A stretch of 64,000 nucleotides of DNA from Allofournierella massiliensis (GTDB lineage Bacteria > Bacillota > Clostridia > Oscillospirales > Ruminococcaceae). This document shows, one piece after another, positions 15,529 through 25,270 of the stretch (the first letter of the stretch is position 1; each line of letters opens with the position of its first letter). The notes under the pieces were generated by a model. The model was not told the origin of the DNA. It did no database searches and saw only the letters and a list, made by a program, of their open reading frames with translations. The stretch lies in assembly GCF_004345265.1 (NCBI RefSeq), contig NZ_SLUM01000010.1, positions 1 to 64,000 on the forward strand, written 5' to 3'. A program made the translations under genes and the position numbers.

Positions 15529-18078
15529 ATGAACGTGACCAACGAGTTTTTGAAATACCGCGACGCCTACATTGAAAAGCAGTTCGGCCGGCTGAACCCG
15601 GTGCAGAAAAAGGCCGTGTTTTCCACCGAGGGCCCGCTGCTCATTCTGGCGGGCGCGGGCAGCGGCAAGACCACGGTGCTGGTCAACCGCATCGCCAACA
15701 TTATCCGCTTCGGCAAGGCCCACGGCTCCGACTGGCTGCCCGGGCCGGTGGGCGAAGGGGAGCTGGCCGCTCTGAAGGCTGCGGTGGAAACCGGAGCGCC
15801 CCTTGCCCCCGGGCTGGAACGGCTGCTGCGGTACGAGAACGCCCGCCCCTGGAACGTGCTCGCCATCACCTTCACCAACAAGGCGGCAGGGGAGCTGAAG
15901 GCTCGTCTGGCCGCCATGCTGGGCGAGGAGACGGGCGCGGACGTGAACGCCTCCACCTTTCACTCCGCCTGTGTGCGGATGCTGCGGCGGGACGCCGACC
16001 GGCTGGGCTTCCCCAAGAGCTTCACCATCTACGACACCAGCGACCAGGAACGGGCCATGAAAGAGGTCTACAAGGAGCTGCTGGTGGACGACAAGTTCCT
16101 GCCCATCAAGTCCGCCATGAGCCAGATCGGCCGGATGAAGGACCAGCTCATCAGCCCGGACGAGGCGATGGAAGCCCCGCAGGATACCAAGGCCGGTCTG
16201 CTGGCCAAGGTCTACCGCAATTACTCCGCCCGGCTGAAAAAGGCCGGCGCCATGGATTTTGACGATCTGATCTACTACACCGTACTTTTGCTGCGGGAAA
16301 ATCCCGATGTGCTGGAGTATTATCAGCAGAAGTATCGTTATGTATTGGTAGACGAGTATCAGGATACCAGTGTGGCCCAGTTCCATCTGGTGCGTCTGCT
16401 GGCCGGCGGCTACAAGAACGTCTGCGTGGTGGGTGACGACGACCAGAGCATCTACCGGTTCCGCGGCGCCACCATCGAAAACATCCTGAACTTCGAGCAG
16501 CATTTCCCCGGCGCGCAGGTGATCCGGCTGGAGCAGAACTATCGTTCCACCTCCAACATTCTGGACGCTGCCAACTGCGTGATCAAGAACAATCAGGGCC
16601 GCAAGGGCAAGACACTGTGGACCGAGAACGGCGCAGGCGACCGGGTGCATCATTATCTGGCGGAAAGCGAGCAGGATGAGGCCTCCCACATCGCCACCGT
16701 GATCGGCCAGCACCTGAAGGAGGGCGCCCGCCTGCGGGATCATGCGGTGCTCTATCGCATGAATGCCCAGTCCGGCCCGGTGGAAACCTACTTCGCCCGG
16801 GCAGGCATCCCCTACAAGATCGTGGGCGGCCAGCGGTTCTACGACCGTAAGGAAGTGAAGGACATCATTTCCTATATGTCCATCGTGGCAAACCCCAACG
16901 ATGACCTGCGTTTAAAGCGCATCATCAACGAGCCGGCCCGCAAAATCGGCGCCACCACGCTGGACAAGATGAGCGAGATCGCCGCCGGGCTGGGAGTCAA
17001 CCTGCTGAGCGTGTGCGAAAACGCGAAGGATTACCCGGCCATCAGCCGGGCGGCCAGCGCGCTGAACGGCTTCTACGGCATCTATCTGAAGCTGGTACAG
17101 GCCAGCGAGACCCTGCCGCTGGACGAGTTTGTGAGCCGCCTGCTGGAAATCACCGGCTACAAGAAGATGCTGGAGGCCCAGGGCGACGAGGGCGCATCCC
17201 GTCTGGAAAACCTTGGCCAGCTGATTTCCAGCGTCAAGACCTACGCGGACCAGAAGGGTGAGGAGGCCACGCTGGCGGGCTTTCTGGAAGAGGTTGCCCT
17301 GATCTCGGATCTGGACAGCTACGACGAGGAAAACGACGTGGTGGTCATGATGACCATGCACTCTGCCAAGGGCCTGGAATACGACTATGTGTTTATTGTC
17401 GGTCTGGAGGAGGGCATCTTCCCCAGCGACATGTGCCGCTTCTCGGATGAGGAGCTGGAGGAGGAGCGCCGGCTGTGCTATGTGGGCATCACCCGGGCCA
17501 AAAAGGAGCTGTATCTCTCCTCCAGCCAGAGCCGGATGATCTTCGGGCGCACCCAGCGCAACCCGCCCTCCCGTTTCCTGGATGAGATCGACTCGGATCT
17601 GCTGGATATGGAGGAAAGCCCGGCGGTGTCCGGCGGGCGCTCCTGGGGCGGCGGCTTCGGCAGCTTCGGCGGTTTTGGCGGCGCATCCCGCGAGGGCGGC
17701 CATGGCTTTGGCTCCGGCGCGGGCTTCGGCGGTGGTGCTGCGGCTGCTCCCCGGCGGGAGTGGGGCGCGTCCGGCGGCTTCGGCGGCCGGAGTGCAGCAA
17801 CATCCACGGGCGGCGGCAGCCGGTTCGGCGCTTCGCCCTCCGGCCGGTTCGGAACGTCCACTGTGGGCGCGGCGGCACCCGCCCGCCCGGCGGCAGCTGC
17901 CGGTGCTGGCTCCAAGAGCTTCAAGCCCGGCGACGTGGTGGAGCACAAGGTGTTCGGCCGGGGCGTGGTGCTCAAGGCGACCCCCGCTGCGGGCGACACC
18001 ATCGTGGAAATCCGGTTTGAAAAGGCCGGCGTGAAAAAGACCATGGCGAACTACGCTCCCCTGACCCTGATCAAATAA
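15529..18078 (+). CDS. pcrA: UvrD/PcrA-type ATP-dependent DNA helicase
   Basis: The 849-residue SF1A 3'-5' helicase acts in repair and replication restart. Walker A AGAGSGKTT is at residues 41-49, VDEYQDTS near 273, and VMMTMHSAKGLEYDYVFIVG near 606. CAAGGAG lies 8 nt before 15529, so this ATG is preferred to an upstream GTG-type extension. Two oddities: about 40 extra residues (GSDWLPGPV onward) lie between motifs I and Ia, and a Gly/Ala/Phe-rich linker near 700-800 precedes the C-terminal Tudor-like domain GDVVEHKVFGRGVV. Confidence 0.95.
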   Translation: MNVTNEFLKYRDAYIEKQFGRLNPVQKKAVFSTEGPLLILAGAGSGKTTVLVNRIANIIRFGKAHGSDWLPGPVGEGELAALKAAVETGAPLAPGLERLLRYENARPWNVLAITFTNKAAGELKARLAAMLGEETGADVNASTFHSACVRMLRRDADRLGFPKSFTIYDTSDQERAMKEVYKELLVDDKFLPIKSAMSQIGRMKDQLISPDEAMEAPQDTKAGLLAKVYRNYSARLKKAGAMDFDDLIYYTVLLLRENPDVLEYYQQKYRYVLVDEYQDTSVAQFHLVRLLAGGYKNVCVVGDDDQSIYRFRGATIENILNFEQHFPGAQVIRLEQNYRSTSNILDAANCVIKNNQGRKGKTLWTENGAGDRVHHYLAESEQDEASHIATVIGQHLKEGARLRDHAVLYRMNAQSGPVETYFARAGIPYKIVGGQRFYDRKEVKDIISYMSIVANPNDDLRLKRIINEPARKIGATTLDKMSEIAAGLGVNLLSVCENAKDYPAISRAASALNGFYGIYLKLVQASETLPLDEFVSRLLEITGYKKMLEAQGDEGASRLENLGQLISSVKTYADQKGEEATLAGFLEEVALISDLDSYDEENDVVVMMTMHSAKGLEYDYVFIVGLEEGIFPSDMCRFSDEELEEERRLCYVGITRAKKELYLSSSQSRMIFGRTQRNPPSRFLDEIDSDLLDMEESPAVSGGRSWGGGFGSFGGFGGASREGGHGFGSGAGFGGGAAAAPRREWGASGGFGGRSAATSTGGGSRFGASPSGRFGTSTVGAAAPARPAAAAGAGSKSFKPGDVVEHKVFGRGVVLKATPAAGDTIVEIRFEKAGVKKTMANYAPLTLIK

Positions 18079-18095
18079 CCTTTGGAGGCAACCCA

Positions 18096-18878
18096 ATGTT
18101 GAACGTATCTCTGATCGCATATACCCCGGAACCGGAAAAGGTGGTGGCCGCGGCGGCAAAGCTGTGCTACTCCAACGCCCGCATCGACGATCTGCTGGCG
18201 GGTCTGACCCCGGAGAAAAGCCGGGAGTTTGTGGAGCGGCTGGCAAAGCTGGGTCACGAAAGCCCCACCGAGCATGTGAGCTTCACCTTTGCCATTGAGG
18301 GTGTGTCCCGCAGCCTGCTGGCTCAGATCACCCGCCACCGCATCGCCAGCTACAGTGTGCAGAGCCAGCGTTATGTGCGGCTGGATCAGTTTGAATATGT
18401 GACCCCGCCCGAAATCGAGGCGGATCCGGCGGCGCTGGAGGAATTCCAGACCGCCATGGCGCAGGAGAACGAGAACTACAAGCGCATCGCCGCCCTTCTG
18501 AAGGACGGCCACATCCGTCGGCTGACCGCACAGGGTATGAGCGAGGCCGAGGCCGCCAAGAAGGCCGAGAAGATGGCCATTGAGGATGCCCGTTTCGTGC
18601 TGCCCAACGCCTGCGATACCAAGATGGTGGTGACCATGAACGCCCGCAGCCTGCAGAACTTCTTCCGGCACCGGTGCTGCAACCGGGCCCAGTGGGAGAT
18701 TCGAGCGCTGGCGGACGAGATGCTGCGGCTGGTGTATCCCATCGCCCCGTCTCTGTTCCAGATGTCCGGCCCCGGCTGCGTGAAGGGCGCCTGCCCGGAA
18801 GGCGCCATGAGCTGCGGCGAAACTCTGGCCATGCGGGAAAAGTACGCCGCGCTGAAAAAGGAGGCGCTGGAGCGTTGA
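18096..18878 (+). CDS. thyX: FAD-dependent thymidylate synthase
   Basis: The 260-residue flavoenzyme makes dTMP from dUMP using methylene-THF and NAD(P)H. The ThyX motif RHRxxSxxxxSQRY appears as RHRIASYSVQSQRY near residues 77-90. ATG follows GGAGGCAACCC. The next gene, thymidylate kinase, starts inside its stop codon, giving consecutive steps of dTTP synthesis in one unit. Confidence 0.97.
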   Translation: MLNVSLIAYTPEPEKVVAAAAKLCYSNARIDDLLAGLTPEKSREFVERLAKLGHESPTEHVSFTFAIEGVSRSLLAQITRHRIASYSVQSQRYVRLDQFEYVTPPEIEADPAALEEFQTAMAQENENYKRIAALLKDGHIRRLTAQGMSEAEAAKKAEKMAIEDARFVLPNACDTKMVVTMNARSLQNFFRHRCCNRAQWEIRALADEMLRLVYPIAPSLFQMSGPGCVKGACPEGAMSCGETLAMREKYAALKKEALER

Positions 18879-19543
18879 ACGGCAAGCTGATCGTGATCGA
18901 AGGGCTGGACGGCAGCGGCAAGGCCACCCAGGCCCGGGCGCTGGCCGAAGCCCTTCAGGCCCAGGGCAGAAACGTGATGCAGATCACCTTTCCGGACTAT
19001 GCCAGCGATTCCTCTGCTCTGGTCCGGATGTATCTGGGCGGGCAGTTCGGCAGCCATCCGGACGATGTGAACGCCTACGCGGCCTCCGCCTTCTATTCGG
19101 TGGACCGGTTCGCCAGCTACAAGATGAAGTGGGGCGAGTTCTACCGCGAAGGCGGCATTGTGATTGCCGACCGCTACACCACCAGCAATGCGGTGCACCA
19201 GTGCTCCAAGCTGCCGCCGGAGCAGTGGCAGGCGTTTCTGGATTGGCTGTTCGATTTTGAGTATAATAAAATAGGAATTCCCGCCCCGGATCGGGTAATC
19301 TATCTGGAAGTGGACCCGGCGGTGAGCCAGGCGCTGATGACCGGTCGCTATCAGGGCGACGAAGCAAAGAAAGACATACACGAAAAGGATACCGAGTATC
19401 TGGCACGCAGCCAGCGGGCGGCCAAGCATTGCGCCGCCGCGCTGGGCTGGGTGACCGTTGCCTGCTGTGAGGCAGGCGGGATGCGCACCATCCAGCAGAT
19501 TCATGAGGATGTGCTGTGTGCGACCAAGGAGATTTTATGCTGA
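18875..19543 (+). CDS. tmk: Thymidylate kinase (dTMP kinase)
   Basis: The P-loop kinase converts dTMP to dTDP. GLDGSGKATQA sits at residues 10-20 and the DRYTTSNAV segment near 96 carries the DRY/H-type motif. The start is a TTG at 18875 that overlaps the thyX TGA (TTGA). AAGGAGG at about 18858-18864 is correctly spaced for it, and no ATG fits before the P-loop. The length of 222 residues is normal. The sequence differs somewhat from E. coli Tmk, matching the clostridial variety. Confidence 0.88.
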   Translation: MNGKLIVIEGLDGSGKATQARALAEALQAQGRNVMQITFPDYASDSSALVRMYLGGQFGSHPDDVNAYAASAFYSVDRFASYKMKWGEFYREGGIVIADRYTTSNAVHQCSKLPPEQWQAFLDWLFDFEYNKIGIPAPDRVIYLEVDPAVSQALMTGRYQGDEAKKDIHEKDTEYLARSQRAAKHCAAALGWVTVACCEAGGMRTIQQIHEDVLCATKEILC

Positions 19544-20430
19544 CATTCAAACCCATCGAACCGCAGGATGCCCAGTGGGTGACCCCGCTGCTGCATGCCA
19601 GTGGTTATATGACCAGTACCTACGCCTTTGTGACCCTCTATCTGTGGAGCAGGGCGTACGACACCCAGGTGGCCCGCTTTGGCGATCATGTGATCGCCCG
19701 CAGCCACCGGGGCGGTATTTTCCATTATCTGTACCCCTCCGGCCACGGCGACGAAAAAGCCACCGTGGATGCCATCATCGAGGATGCCAGAGCCCAGAGC
19801 GAGCCCGCCTGGCTTTACGGCGTTTCAGTGGAGGCAAAACAGCGGCTGGAGCAGTGGTACCCGGGCCTGTTCACCATTGAAGCGGTCCGCGACGACTACG
19901 AATACATCTATGACCGGTCCGAGCTGGCCGATCTGCCGGGCAAAAAGTTCCAGAAAAAGCGCAACCATGTGTCCCGCTTTATCCGGGAAAACCCGGACTG
20001 GGAGTTCCATGCCATCACCGAGGAATCGCTGCCTCTGGTGCGGCAGTTCAACCGGGAGTGGGCCGCTTTGGCCGACAATAAGGATGACCCGGGCATCCAG
20101 ATGGAGCACGAGGCCATCGAAATGGTATTCGACCATTACACCGAGCTGCCCATTGAGGGCGGTTATATCACCGCCGGTGGGCGCATTGTGGCCTACTCCT
20201 TCGGCAGCGCCATCAACGACCGCATCTTCGACACCAACGTGGAGAAGGCACTGTATGAGGTAAACGGCGCGTACAATATTATTAACCGGGAAATGGCCCG
20301 TCAGGTCTGCGCCGGTTATGAGATGATCAACCGGGAGGACGATGTGGGTTCGGAAGGCCTGCGCAAGGCAAAATTGTCCTACAATCCCATTATCATCGAG
20401 CCCAAGTACCGGGCGGTACTGAATAAATGA
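19537..20430 (+). CDS. DUF2156 protein (phosphatidylglycerol lysyltransferase C-terminal-like acyltransferase)
   Basis: The 297-residue protein resembles the GNAT-like domain of MprF, with KKFQKKRNHVSRFIRENPDW near residue 128 and INREMARQVCAGYEMINREDD near the C-terminus. It lacks the membrane flippase domain, so the acceptor is unknown; soluble relatives may transfer aminoacyl or acyl groups. AAGGAG precedes the ATG at 19537, and the gene overlaps tmk by 7 nt. Translational coupling to thyX-tmk is likely. Confidence 0.8.
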   Translation: MLTFKPIEPQDAQWVTPLLHASGYMTSTYAFVTLYLWSRAYDTQVARFGDHVIARSHRGGIFHYLYPSGHGDEKATVDAIIEDARAQSEPAWLYGVSVEAKQRLEQWYPGLFTIEAVRDDYEYIYDRSELADLPGKKFQKKRNHVSRFIRENPDWEFHAITEESLPLVRQFNREWAALADNKDDPGIQMEHEAIEMVFDHYTELPIEGGYITAGGRIVAYSFGSAINDRIFDTNVEKALYEVNGAYNIINREMARQVCAGYEMINREDDVGSEGLRKAKLSYNPIIIEPKYRAVLNK

Positions 20431-20470
20431 CCTTCGCCGCGCATGCGGCCAGGGGGAGGGAAAAGAAGCC

Positions 20471-21301
20471 ATGTTTCGTGTGGCAGAGAAAAGCGATGCA
20501 GCCCAGCTGACCGGGCTGTTTTCGGCGGTGTTCGGGGATCCGGAACCGGTTGCCGCCAATATTTTTGAAAAGTTTGCCGGGTATGAAAACGTTTTTCTGG
20601 CGGAAGAAGAGGGCCAGGTCATTGCCAGCCTGTGCGCAGTGCCCGTCACGCTGCAGGGCCGGAAAGGCGCCTACTACTACGGCGTGTGCACCCGGCCGGA
20701 GCAGCGGGGCAAGGGTGTGATGACCGAACTGATAGACTACGCCCGAAGCCAGCTGCTGCTGCGCGGATGGAGCTTCGCGGTGCTCATCCCCGCCAGTGCC
20801 AGCCTGTTTGATTTTTATGCCCAGCGGGGCTTTCAGAAGGCGTTCGGGCTGCGGGAATTCACCCGCCCCATCCGCCGCAATCTGTGGGCCCAGGCGGATT
20901 TTGATTCCGTCACCGCCAAGGGGCTGGAGGCGCTGCGCCGCCGCTTTGCGCCGGATGCGGTCTTTTTGAACAATGCGGGCTATATTCTGGTGCTCACCGA
21001 TCTTTACACCTTGGGTGGAACCATTGTGTCCAGTGAGGACGGCTACGGCATTTATTTTAAAAAGGACGATCAGACGCTGGATTTTGTGGAGCTGTTTGCG
21101 GAGGGCGACCGGGCCGCGGAAAAACTGATGGAAGCCGCACGGGATAAAACCGGCGCGGAACAGGCCCACATTACCCTGGGCGCCCAGCAGAATCTGTTTC
21201 TGGGTGAGGGCGTGGCCCGGGATTACGGCATGATCCAGTTTTTTGATCGGCCCTTTGACGTGCAGGAAGGCTATATGCGCCTGATGCTGGACATGGAGTG
21301 A
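20471..21301 (+). CDS. GNAT family N-acetyltransferase
   Basis: The 276-residue protein has an acetyl-CoA-binding motif A, GVCTRPEQRGKGVMTELIDYA near residues 73-93, and an aberrant C-terminal half (SCP2/Eis-like position). The substrate is unknown. GGGAGGGAAAAGAAGCC precedes the ATG. It follows the DUF2156 gene by 40 nt and probably shares its transcript. Confidence 0.82.
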   Translation: MFRVAEKSDAAQLTGLFSAVFGDPEPVAANIFEKFAGYENVFLAEEEGQVIASLCAVPVTLQGRKGAYYYGVCTRPEQRGKGVMTELIDYARSQLLLRGWSFAVLIPASASLFDFYAQRGFQKAFGLREFTRPIRRNLWAQADFDSVTAKGLEALRRRFAPDAVFLNNAGYILVLTDLYTLGGTIVSSEDGYGIYFKKDDQTLDFVELFAEGDRAAEKLMEAARDKTGAEQAHITLGAQQNLFLGEGVARDYGMIQFFDRPFDVQEGYMRLMLDME

Positions 21302-21359
21302 ATCAGAGGGCGGCGCACCCCGCGCCGCTCAGGGAATAAGAAAGTGCAGGGAAGTTACT

Positions 21360-22493
21360 ATGGCTAAATACCGTCGTGAAACCTACCAAAACCCGGATCA
21401 GCCCCCCAAACGCGGCCACAAAGGCTGCCTCGTGCTGGTTGTGCTGGTTGTTGTGCTGCTGGCTGCGGCCGCTTTTGGGGCCTTCAGCATCATGCAGGAT
21501 GTGAACGGCCGCGACCAGCTTGGCGATGAGGTTCTGGTCACCGTGCAGCAGGGCGAAAACAGCGCGTCCATTGCCCGCAGCCTGAAGGATGCAGGCGTCA
21601 TCAAATATCCCAACATCTTCCGTTACTACCTGAAGTACACCGGCAAGAGCGCCAATCTGCAATACGGCGACTTCACACTGGTGCAGGGCCAGAGCTACGA
21701 TTCCATCATTGAGACCATGAGCCAGTATGCCAAGCGGGAAACCGTGAGTGTCACCTTCCCGGAGGGCATCACCGCCCAGCGGTTTGCCCAGCTGATGGAG
21801 GAAGCCGGCCTGTGCACCGCTGAGGAATTCCTGGATGTGGCCAACAACGGCGATTTCAGCCAGTATGAGTTCTGGAACGAGATTCCGGAGGATCCCAACC
21901 GCTTCATGAAGTGCGAGGGCTACCTGTTCCCGGATACCTACGAATTCTTTGTGGACGATACGGTCTATAACTATGTGGACAAGCTCTATGCCGAGTTCGA
22001 CGCAAAGGTTACCCCGGAGATGCGCCAGCGGGCCAGCGAGCTGGGCATGACGCTGGAAGAGGTTGTCACCCTGGCCAGCTTTGTACAGGAGGAGGCCGGC
22101 AATTCTGAGGATACGCGGGTGTCCGCAGTGTTCCATAACCGGCTGGCGGAGGATTCCCCCTATCCCCGGCTGGAGAGCAATGCCAGCAGCTATGTGCAGA
22201 ATCCGGATGACAACAACTACATCTACAACTGGATTGCCCCCTACTATGGTGGCTGGGATAACATTCCCGAAAATATCTACAATGCCTACAATACCTATGA
22301 GCTGAACGGCCTGCCCGCAGGCCCCATCTCCAACCCGGGCATTGATGCCATCCAGGCAGCCCTCTACCCGGATGCAGAGTATCTGGACGGCAAGTACTAC
22401 TTCTTTGTGACCGATAAAAACGGCGTGTACTACTATGCCAAGACCAAAGCCGAGCACGACGCCAATGTGTCCAAGGCATTCAGCGTAAAGTAA
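21360..22493 (+). CDS. mltG: Endolytic murein transglycosylase MltG (YceG-like)
   Basis: The 377-residue protein has a short cytoplasmic basic N-terminus, one membrane helix (residues 22-43) and a LysM-like then YceG catalytic domain outside. The catalytic Glu lies in LASFVQEEAGNSED near residue 240, followed by VSAVFHNRL. MltG cuts nascent glycan strands near the membrane and so ends peptidoglycan chain growth. A G+C-rich hairpin lies in the gap before it (near 21308-21330). Length and motif order are typical. Confidence 0.93.
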   Translation: MAKYRRETYQNPDQPPKRGHKGCLVLVVLVVVLLAAAAFGAFSIMQDVNGRDQLGDEVLVTVQQGENSASIARSLKDAGVIKYPNIFRYYLKYTGKSANLQYGDFTLVQGQSYDSIIETMSQYAKRETVSVTFPEGITAQRFAQLMEEAGLCTAEEFLDVANNGDFSQYEFWNEIPEDPNRFMKCEGYLFPDTYEFFVDDTVYNYVDKLYAEFDAKVTPEMRQRASELGMTLEEVVTLASFVQEEAGNSEDTRVSAVFHNRLAEDSPYPRLESNASSYVQNPDDNNYIYNWIAPYYGGWDNIPENIYNAYNTYELNGLPAGPISNPGIDAIQAALYPDAEYLDGKYYFFVTDKNGVYYYAKTKAEHDANVSKAFSVK

Positions 22494-22509
22494 ACAAGGA
22501 AACAAAGCG

Positions 22510-22546
22510 GCGGGCGCGCGGGAGAAAAATTTCTCTGCGCGCCCGC
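22510..22546 (+). other. Hairpin in the mltG-U32 intergenic region
   Basis: GCGGGCGCGC (22510-22519) and GCGCGCCCGC (22537-22546) form a strong stem whose inner part also pairs (GAGAAA/TTTCTC). No T-run follows. It could slow RNA decay or reduce read-through. Confidence 0.5.
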
Positions 22547-22577
22547 CCGGCTGTGAAAACGAGAAAGGAAAACGATT

Positions 22578-23804
22578 ATGCTTCCCATTCCGGAATTACT
22601 GGCCCCCGCGGGGGATCTGGAGCGACTGCAATATGCCATCCGCTACGGCGCGGACGCGGTGTACTGTGGTCTGACCGAGTTCGGCATGCGTGCCGCGCCC
22701 GGTAACTTCACCCCGGAGCAGCTGGCCGAAGGTGCCGCCTTCGCCCACGCCCGGGGCAAGAAGATCTATCTGACCATGAACACCCTGCCCACCAACGAGG
22801 AGCTGGAGCGCATCCCTGAAGCCATCCAGAACGCGGTGGCCGCCGGTGTGGATGCCTTCATCGTGGCCGATCTGGGCGTGCTGGCCATGGTCAAGCAGTA
22901 TGCCCCGAACACCGAGATTCATCTTTCCACCCAGGCGGGTATCACCAACTGGGCCGCCGCCAAGGCCGCCTATGATCTGGGAGCCAAGCGGGTGGTGCTG
23001 GCCCGGGAGCTGGATCTGCGGGCCATTGCCGAGATCCGCGCCCATGTGCCCGACGATCTGGAGCTGGAAGCCTTCGTGCACGGCGCCATGTGCATGAGCG
23101 TGTCCGGCCGGTGCCTGCTCAGCCAGTACATGACCGGGCGGGACGCCAACCGGGGCCAGTGTGCCCAGCCCTGCCGCTGGAAGTATCATCTGGTGGAGGA
23201 ATCCCGCCCCGGCCAGTTTATGGAAATCGGTGAGACCGAAGAGGGCAGCTATATCCTGAACGCCAACGATATGTGCACCGCCCCCTTCATCGACCTGATC
23301 TGCCAGGCCGGTGTGGACAGTCTGAAGATCGAGGGCCGGGCCAAGACCGCCTATTATGTGGCCAGCGTGACCAGCGCCTACCGCAAGGCATTGGACGCCT
23401 TCCTGCAGGACCCCACCGCCGAGGAATACACCTGCCCGGACGATGTGTTTGAAGAGCTGGATCGCACCAGCCACCGGCCCTACTCGCCGGGCTTCTACTT
23501 CGGCCGCCAACAGGCCAAGCAGGAGACCAGAAACGGCGGTTACCTGCGCCACTGGGAGTTTATCGGCGTGGTGGAAAGCTGGCAGGACGGCGTGGCTCAG
23601 TGCAGCCAGCGGGGCAAGTTCTGCCTGGGCGATACCATCGAAGCGCTCACCCCGCTGGGCGAACGCGTCACCCTGACCCCGGAATGGATCAAAAATGAGC
23701 TGGGTGAAGAGGTGGAGAGCACGCCCCACGCCACCATGAAATACACCATCCCCTGCGAAACTGCGCTGCCTGCTTACAGCCTGCTGCGCCGCCGCGTTCA
23801 GTAA
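22578..23804 (+). CDS. Peptidase U32 family protein
   Basis: The 408-residue protein starts with the family signature ELLAPAGDLERLQYAIRYGA at residues 5-24. The U32 motif EAFVHGAMCMSVSGRCLLSQ follows near 163, with the conserved cysteines of that motif. Although named peptidases, characterised U32 members such as RlhA and TrhP act in RNA hydroxylation, so an RNA-modification role is more likely than proteolysis. AGAAAGGAAAACGATT precedes the ATG. Confidence 0.9.
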   Translation: MLPIPELLAPAGDLERLQYAIRYGADAVYCGLTEFGMRAAPGNFTPEQLAEGAAFAHARGKKIYLTMNTLPTNEELERIPEAIQNAVAAGVDAFIVADLGVLAMVKQYAPNTEIHLSTQAGITNWAAAKAAYDLGAKRVVLARELDLRAIAEIRAHVPDDLELEAFVHGAMCMSVSGRCLLSQYMTGRDANRGQCAQPCRWKYHLVEESRPGQFMEIGETEEGSYILNANDMCTAPFIDLICQAGVDSLKIEGRAKTAYYVASVTSAYRKALDAFLQDPTAEEYTCPDDVFEELDRTSHRPYSPGFYFGRQQAKQETRNGGYLRHWEFIGVVESWQDGVAQCSQRGKFCLGDTIEALTPLGERVTLTPEWIKNELGEEVESTPHATMKYTIPCETALPAYSLLRRRVQ

Positions 23805-23818
23805 AAGGTTCATCAGAC

Positions 23819-23859
23819 AAAAAAGGCCCTCGCGGGATATTTCCCGCGGGGGCCTTTTT
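23819..23859. terminator. Bidirectional terminator after the U32 gene
   Basis: A stem of about 17 bp (23819-23837 with 23842-23859) has an A-rich left side and T5 right side. It sits between convergent genes. Confidence 0.85.
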
Positions 23860-23889
23860 CTATGGGCTTATCTGATGCCTGTGAATAGG

Positions 23890-25239
23890 TCATTCGTCCG
23901 CGTAGATCACGAATTCCTGCTGCAATGCTTCCAGTGTGAGTTCTTCGCTCTGGGTGCCCGCAAAATAGGGGGCACAAATCGTGAGATACCGCTCGAACCG
24001 CCGATCCACCAGAGTGATATCGGTCACGCTGTTCTGAAACTCCTCATAGCGGGCAATGGTGGAATCGCTGATTTCTCCCCACACAAAGCCGCCGGAAGGG
24101 CCGTAACGGTTGCGATCCCGCAGCATGGCGGCCAGGGCGGTTTTGCACACCGGCAGGCCCTGATCGGCACTGCTCAGCTCCCGGTAACCGGGGTTGGGAA
24201 AGTTTGTTTCCCAGGTCTGGACGTGCTCGCTGAGCAGGGTCTGGATCAGCTCCCGGGCCTGATCCAGATGGGTGGAGTTGGCCCGAACTCCCACATAGCT
24301 GGTGGCCATGCCGGTGACGCCGCCCTCCAGATTGGGAACCGCCGCAAAATACGGTTCGCTGTTTTGTGCGGCCAGCAGGCTGGCCTGCTCCAGAAACGGG
24401 TCATACAAAGGCATGCCGGTCCAGCAAAGAAACTCTCCGCCGGTGAGCCCTTTTTTCAGCGACGAAATCATCGGCTGGCTGGCCGTGCCGGACTGCATCA
24501 GCTGCTTTTGCAGCCGGAGCAGCTCAACAAAATCCGCCCGGTCAATGGTTTCGCTCAGATCGCCGGTTCCGCCTGCCAGAGGCAGGGCCCGGGTCAGGCC
24601 GGAAAGCGCATCCTCGTTGGCCTGCCCGGCGGCATTGATAAGCTCCGGCAGATAATCCAGCAGGGGAGAAGTGCTCTGCGCCACCCGGGCAAAGGTGTCC
24701 GCAGTCTGATCGGTGTAGCTCACGGTGAGGGGCAGGTAGCCCAGAGGCAGCAGGTACAGCGGCTCATTGTTTGTTTTATACTGCTCCAGCGCCGGGATCA
24801 GGGCTGCAAAATCCGCTTCACTCAACAGCTCGGTCAGATTGCAGAACAGCCCGGCGGTCTGGGCCTTGTGCAGATCCTCAAACAGATATTCACTGGAATC
24901 CGAGGGATTCAGCAGACTGTCGGTACCGCGCAGCAGAAACACATCCGGCCCCTTGCCGGCCATAATCTGGGTGCGCAGTTGACGGATCAGCTGTTCGCGG
25001 CCTTCCGGATCCACCTGCGGGTCGGGCAGCCAGAGCATTTCAAACTGGGCGTTGGGGTAGTAGCGCACCGCGTAATAGTTCACGCCCTTCATCACATTGC
25101 GGTAGTCCCGCAGCTCGGCGCAGATGACCATCACATCCTCCTGCGTCGTTTCTTCTGCGGGCTGGGCCGTGCAGCCACAGCCAAGGCCCAAAAGCAGCCC
25201 TGCCGCCAGCAGGCAGCTTACGATGCGGGTTCGTAGCAT
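23890..25239 (-). CDS. Extracellular solute-binding lipoprotein (ABC importer, family 1)
   Basis: The 449-residue protein has a lipoprotein signal peptide (SCLLAAGLLLGLGCGCT, cysteine near 23-25) and a periplasmic-binding fold with GKGPDVFLLRGTD near residue 86, as in sugar-binding proteins. GGGAGGG lies 9 nt before 25239, preferring it over 25260. The gene is divergent from two permease genes and shares an operator region with them. The ligand cannot be read from the sequence; ABC systems of this type usually carry oligosaccharides or polyols. Confidence 0.85.
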   Translation of the reverse strand: MLRTRIVSCLLAAGLLLGLGCGCTAQPAEETTQEDVMVICAELRDYRNVMKGVNYYAVRYYPNAQFEMLWLPDPQVDPEGREQLIRQLRTQIMAGKGPDVFLLRGTDSLLNPSDSSEYLFEDLHKAQTAGLFCNLTELLSEADFAALIPALEQYKTNNEPLYLLPLGYLPLTVSYTDQTADTFARVAQSTSPLLDYLPELINAAGQANEDALSGLTRALPLAGGTGDLSETIDRADFVELLRLQKQLMQSGTASQPMISSLKKGLTGGEFLCWTGMPLYDPFLEQASLLAAQNSEPYFAAVPNLEGGVTGMATSYVGVRANSTHLDQARELIQTLLSEHVQTWETNFPNPGYRELSSADQGLPVCKTALAAMLRDRNRYGPSGGFVWGEISDSTIARYEEFQNSVTDITLVDRRFERYLTICAPYFAGTQSEELTLEALQQEFVIYADE

Positions 25240-25270
25240 AAATCGAATCCCTCCCGGCACATGCCCAGCC

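Noticed and set aside
14182-16743. A very long minus-strand open frame opposite mreB and pcrA
   Set aside because: It lies wholly antisense to two clear genes, is rich in His/Gln/Gly/Leu as expected from reversed GC-rich codons, and matches no family.
22510-22546. Hairpin as an intrinsic terminator of mltG
   Set aside because: Stem is strong but no T-run follows on either strand.
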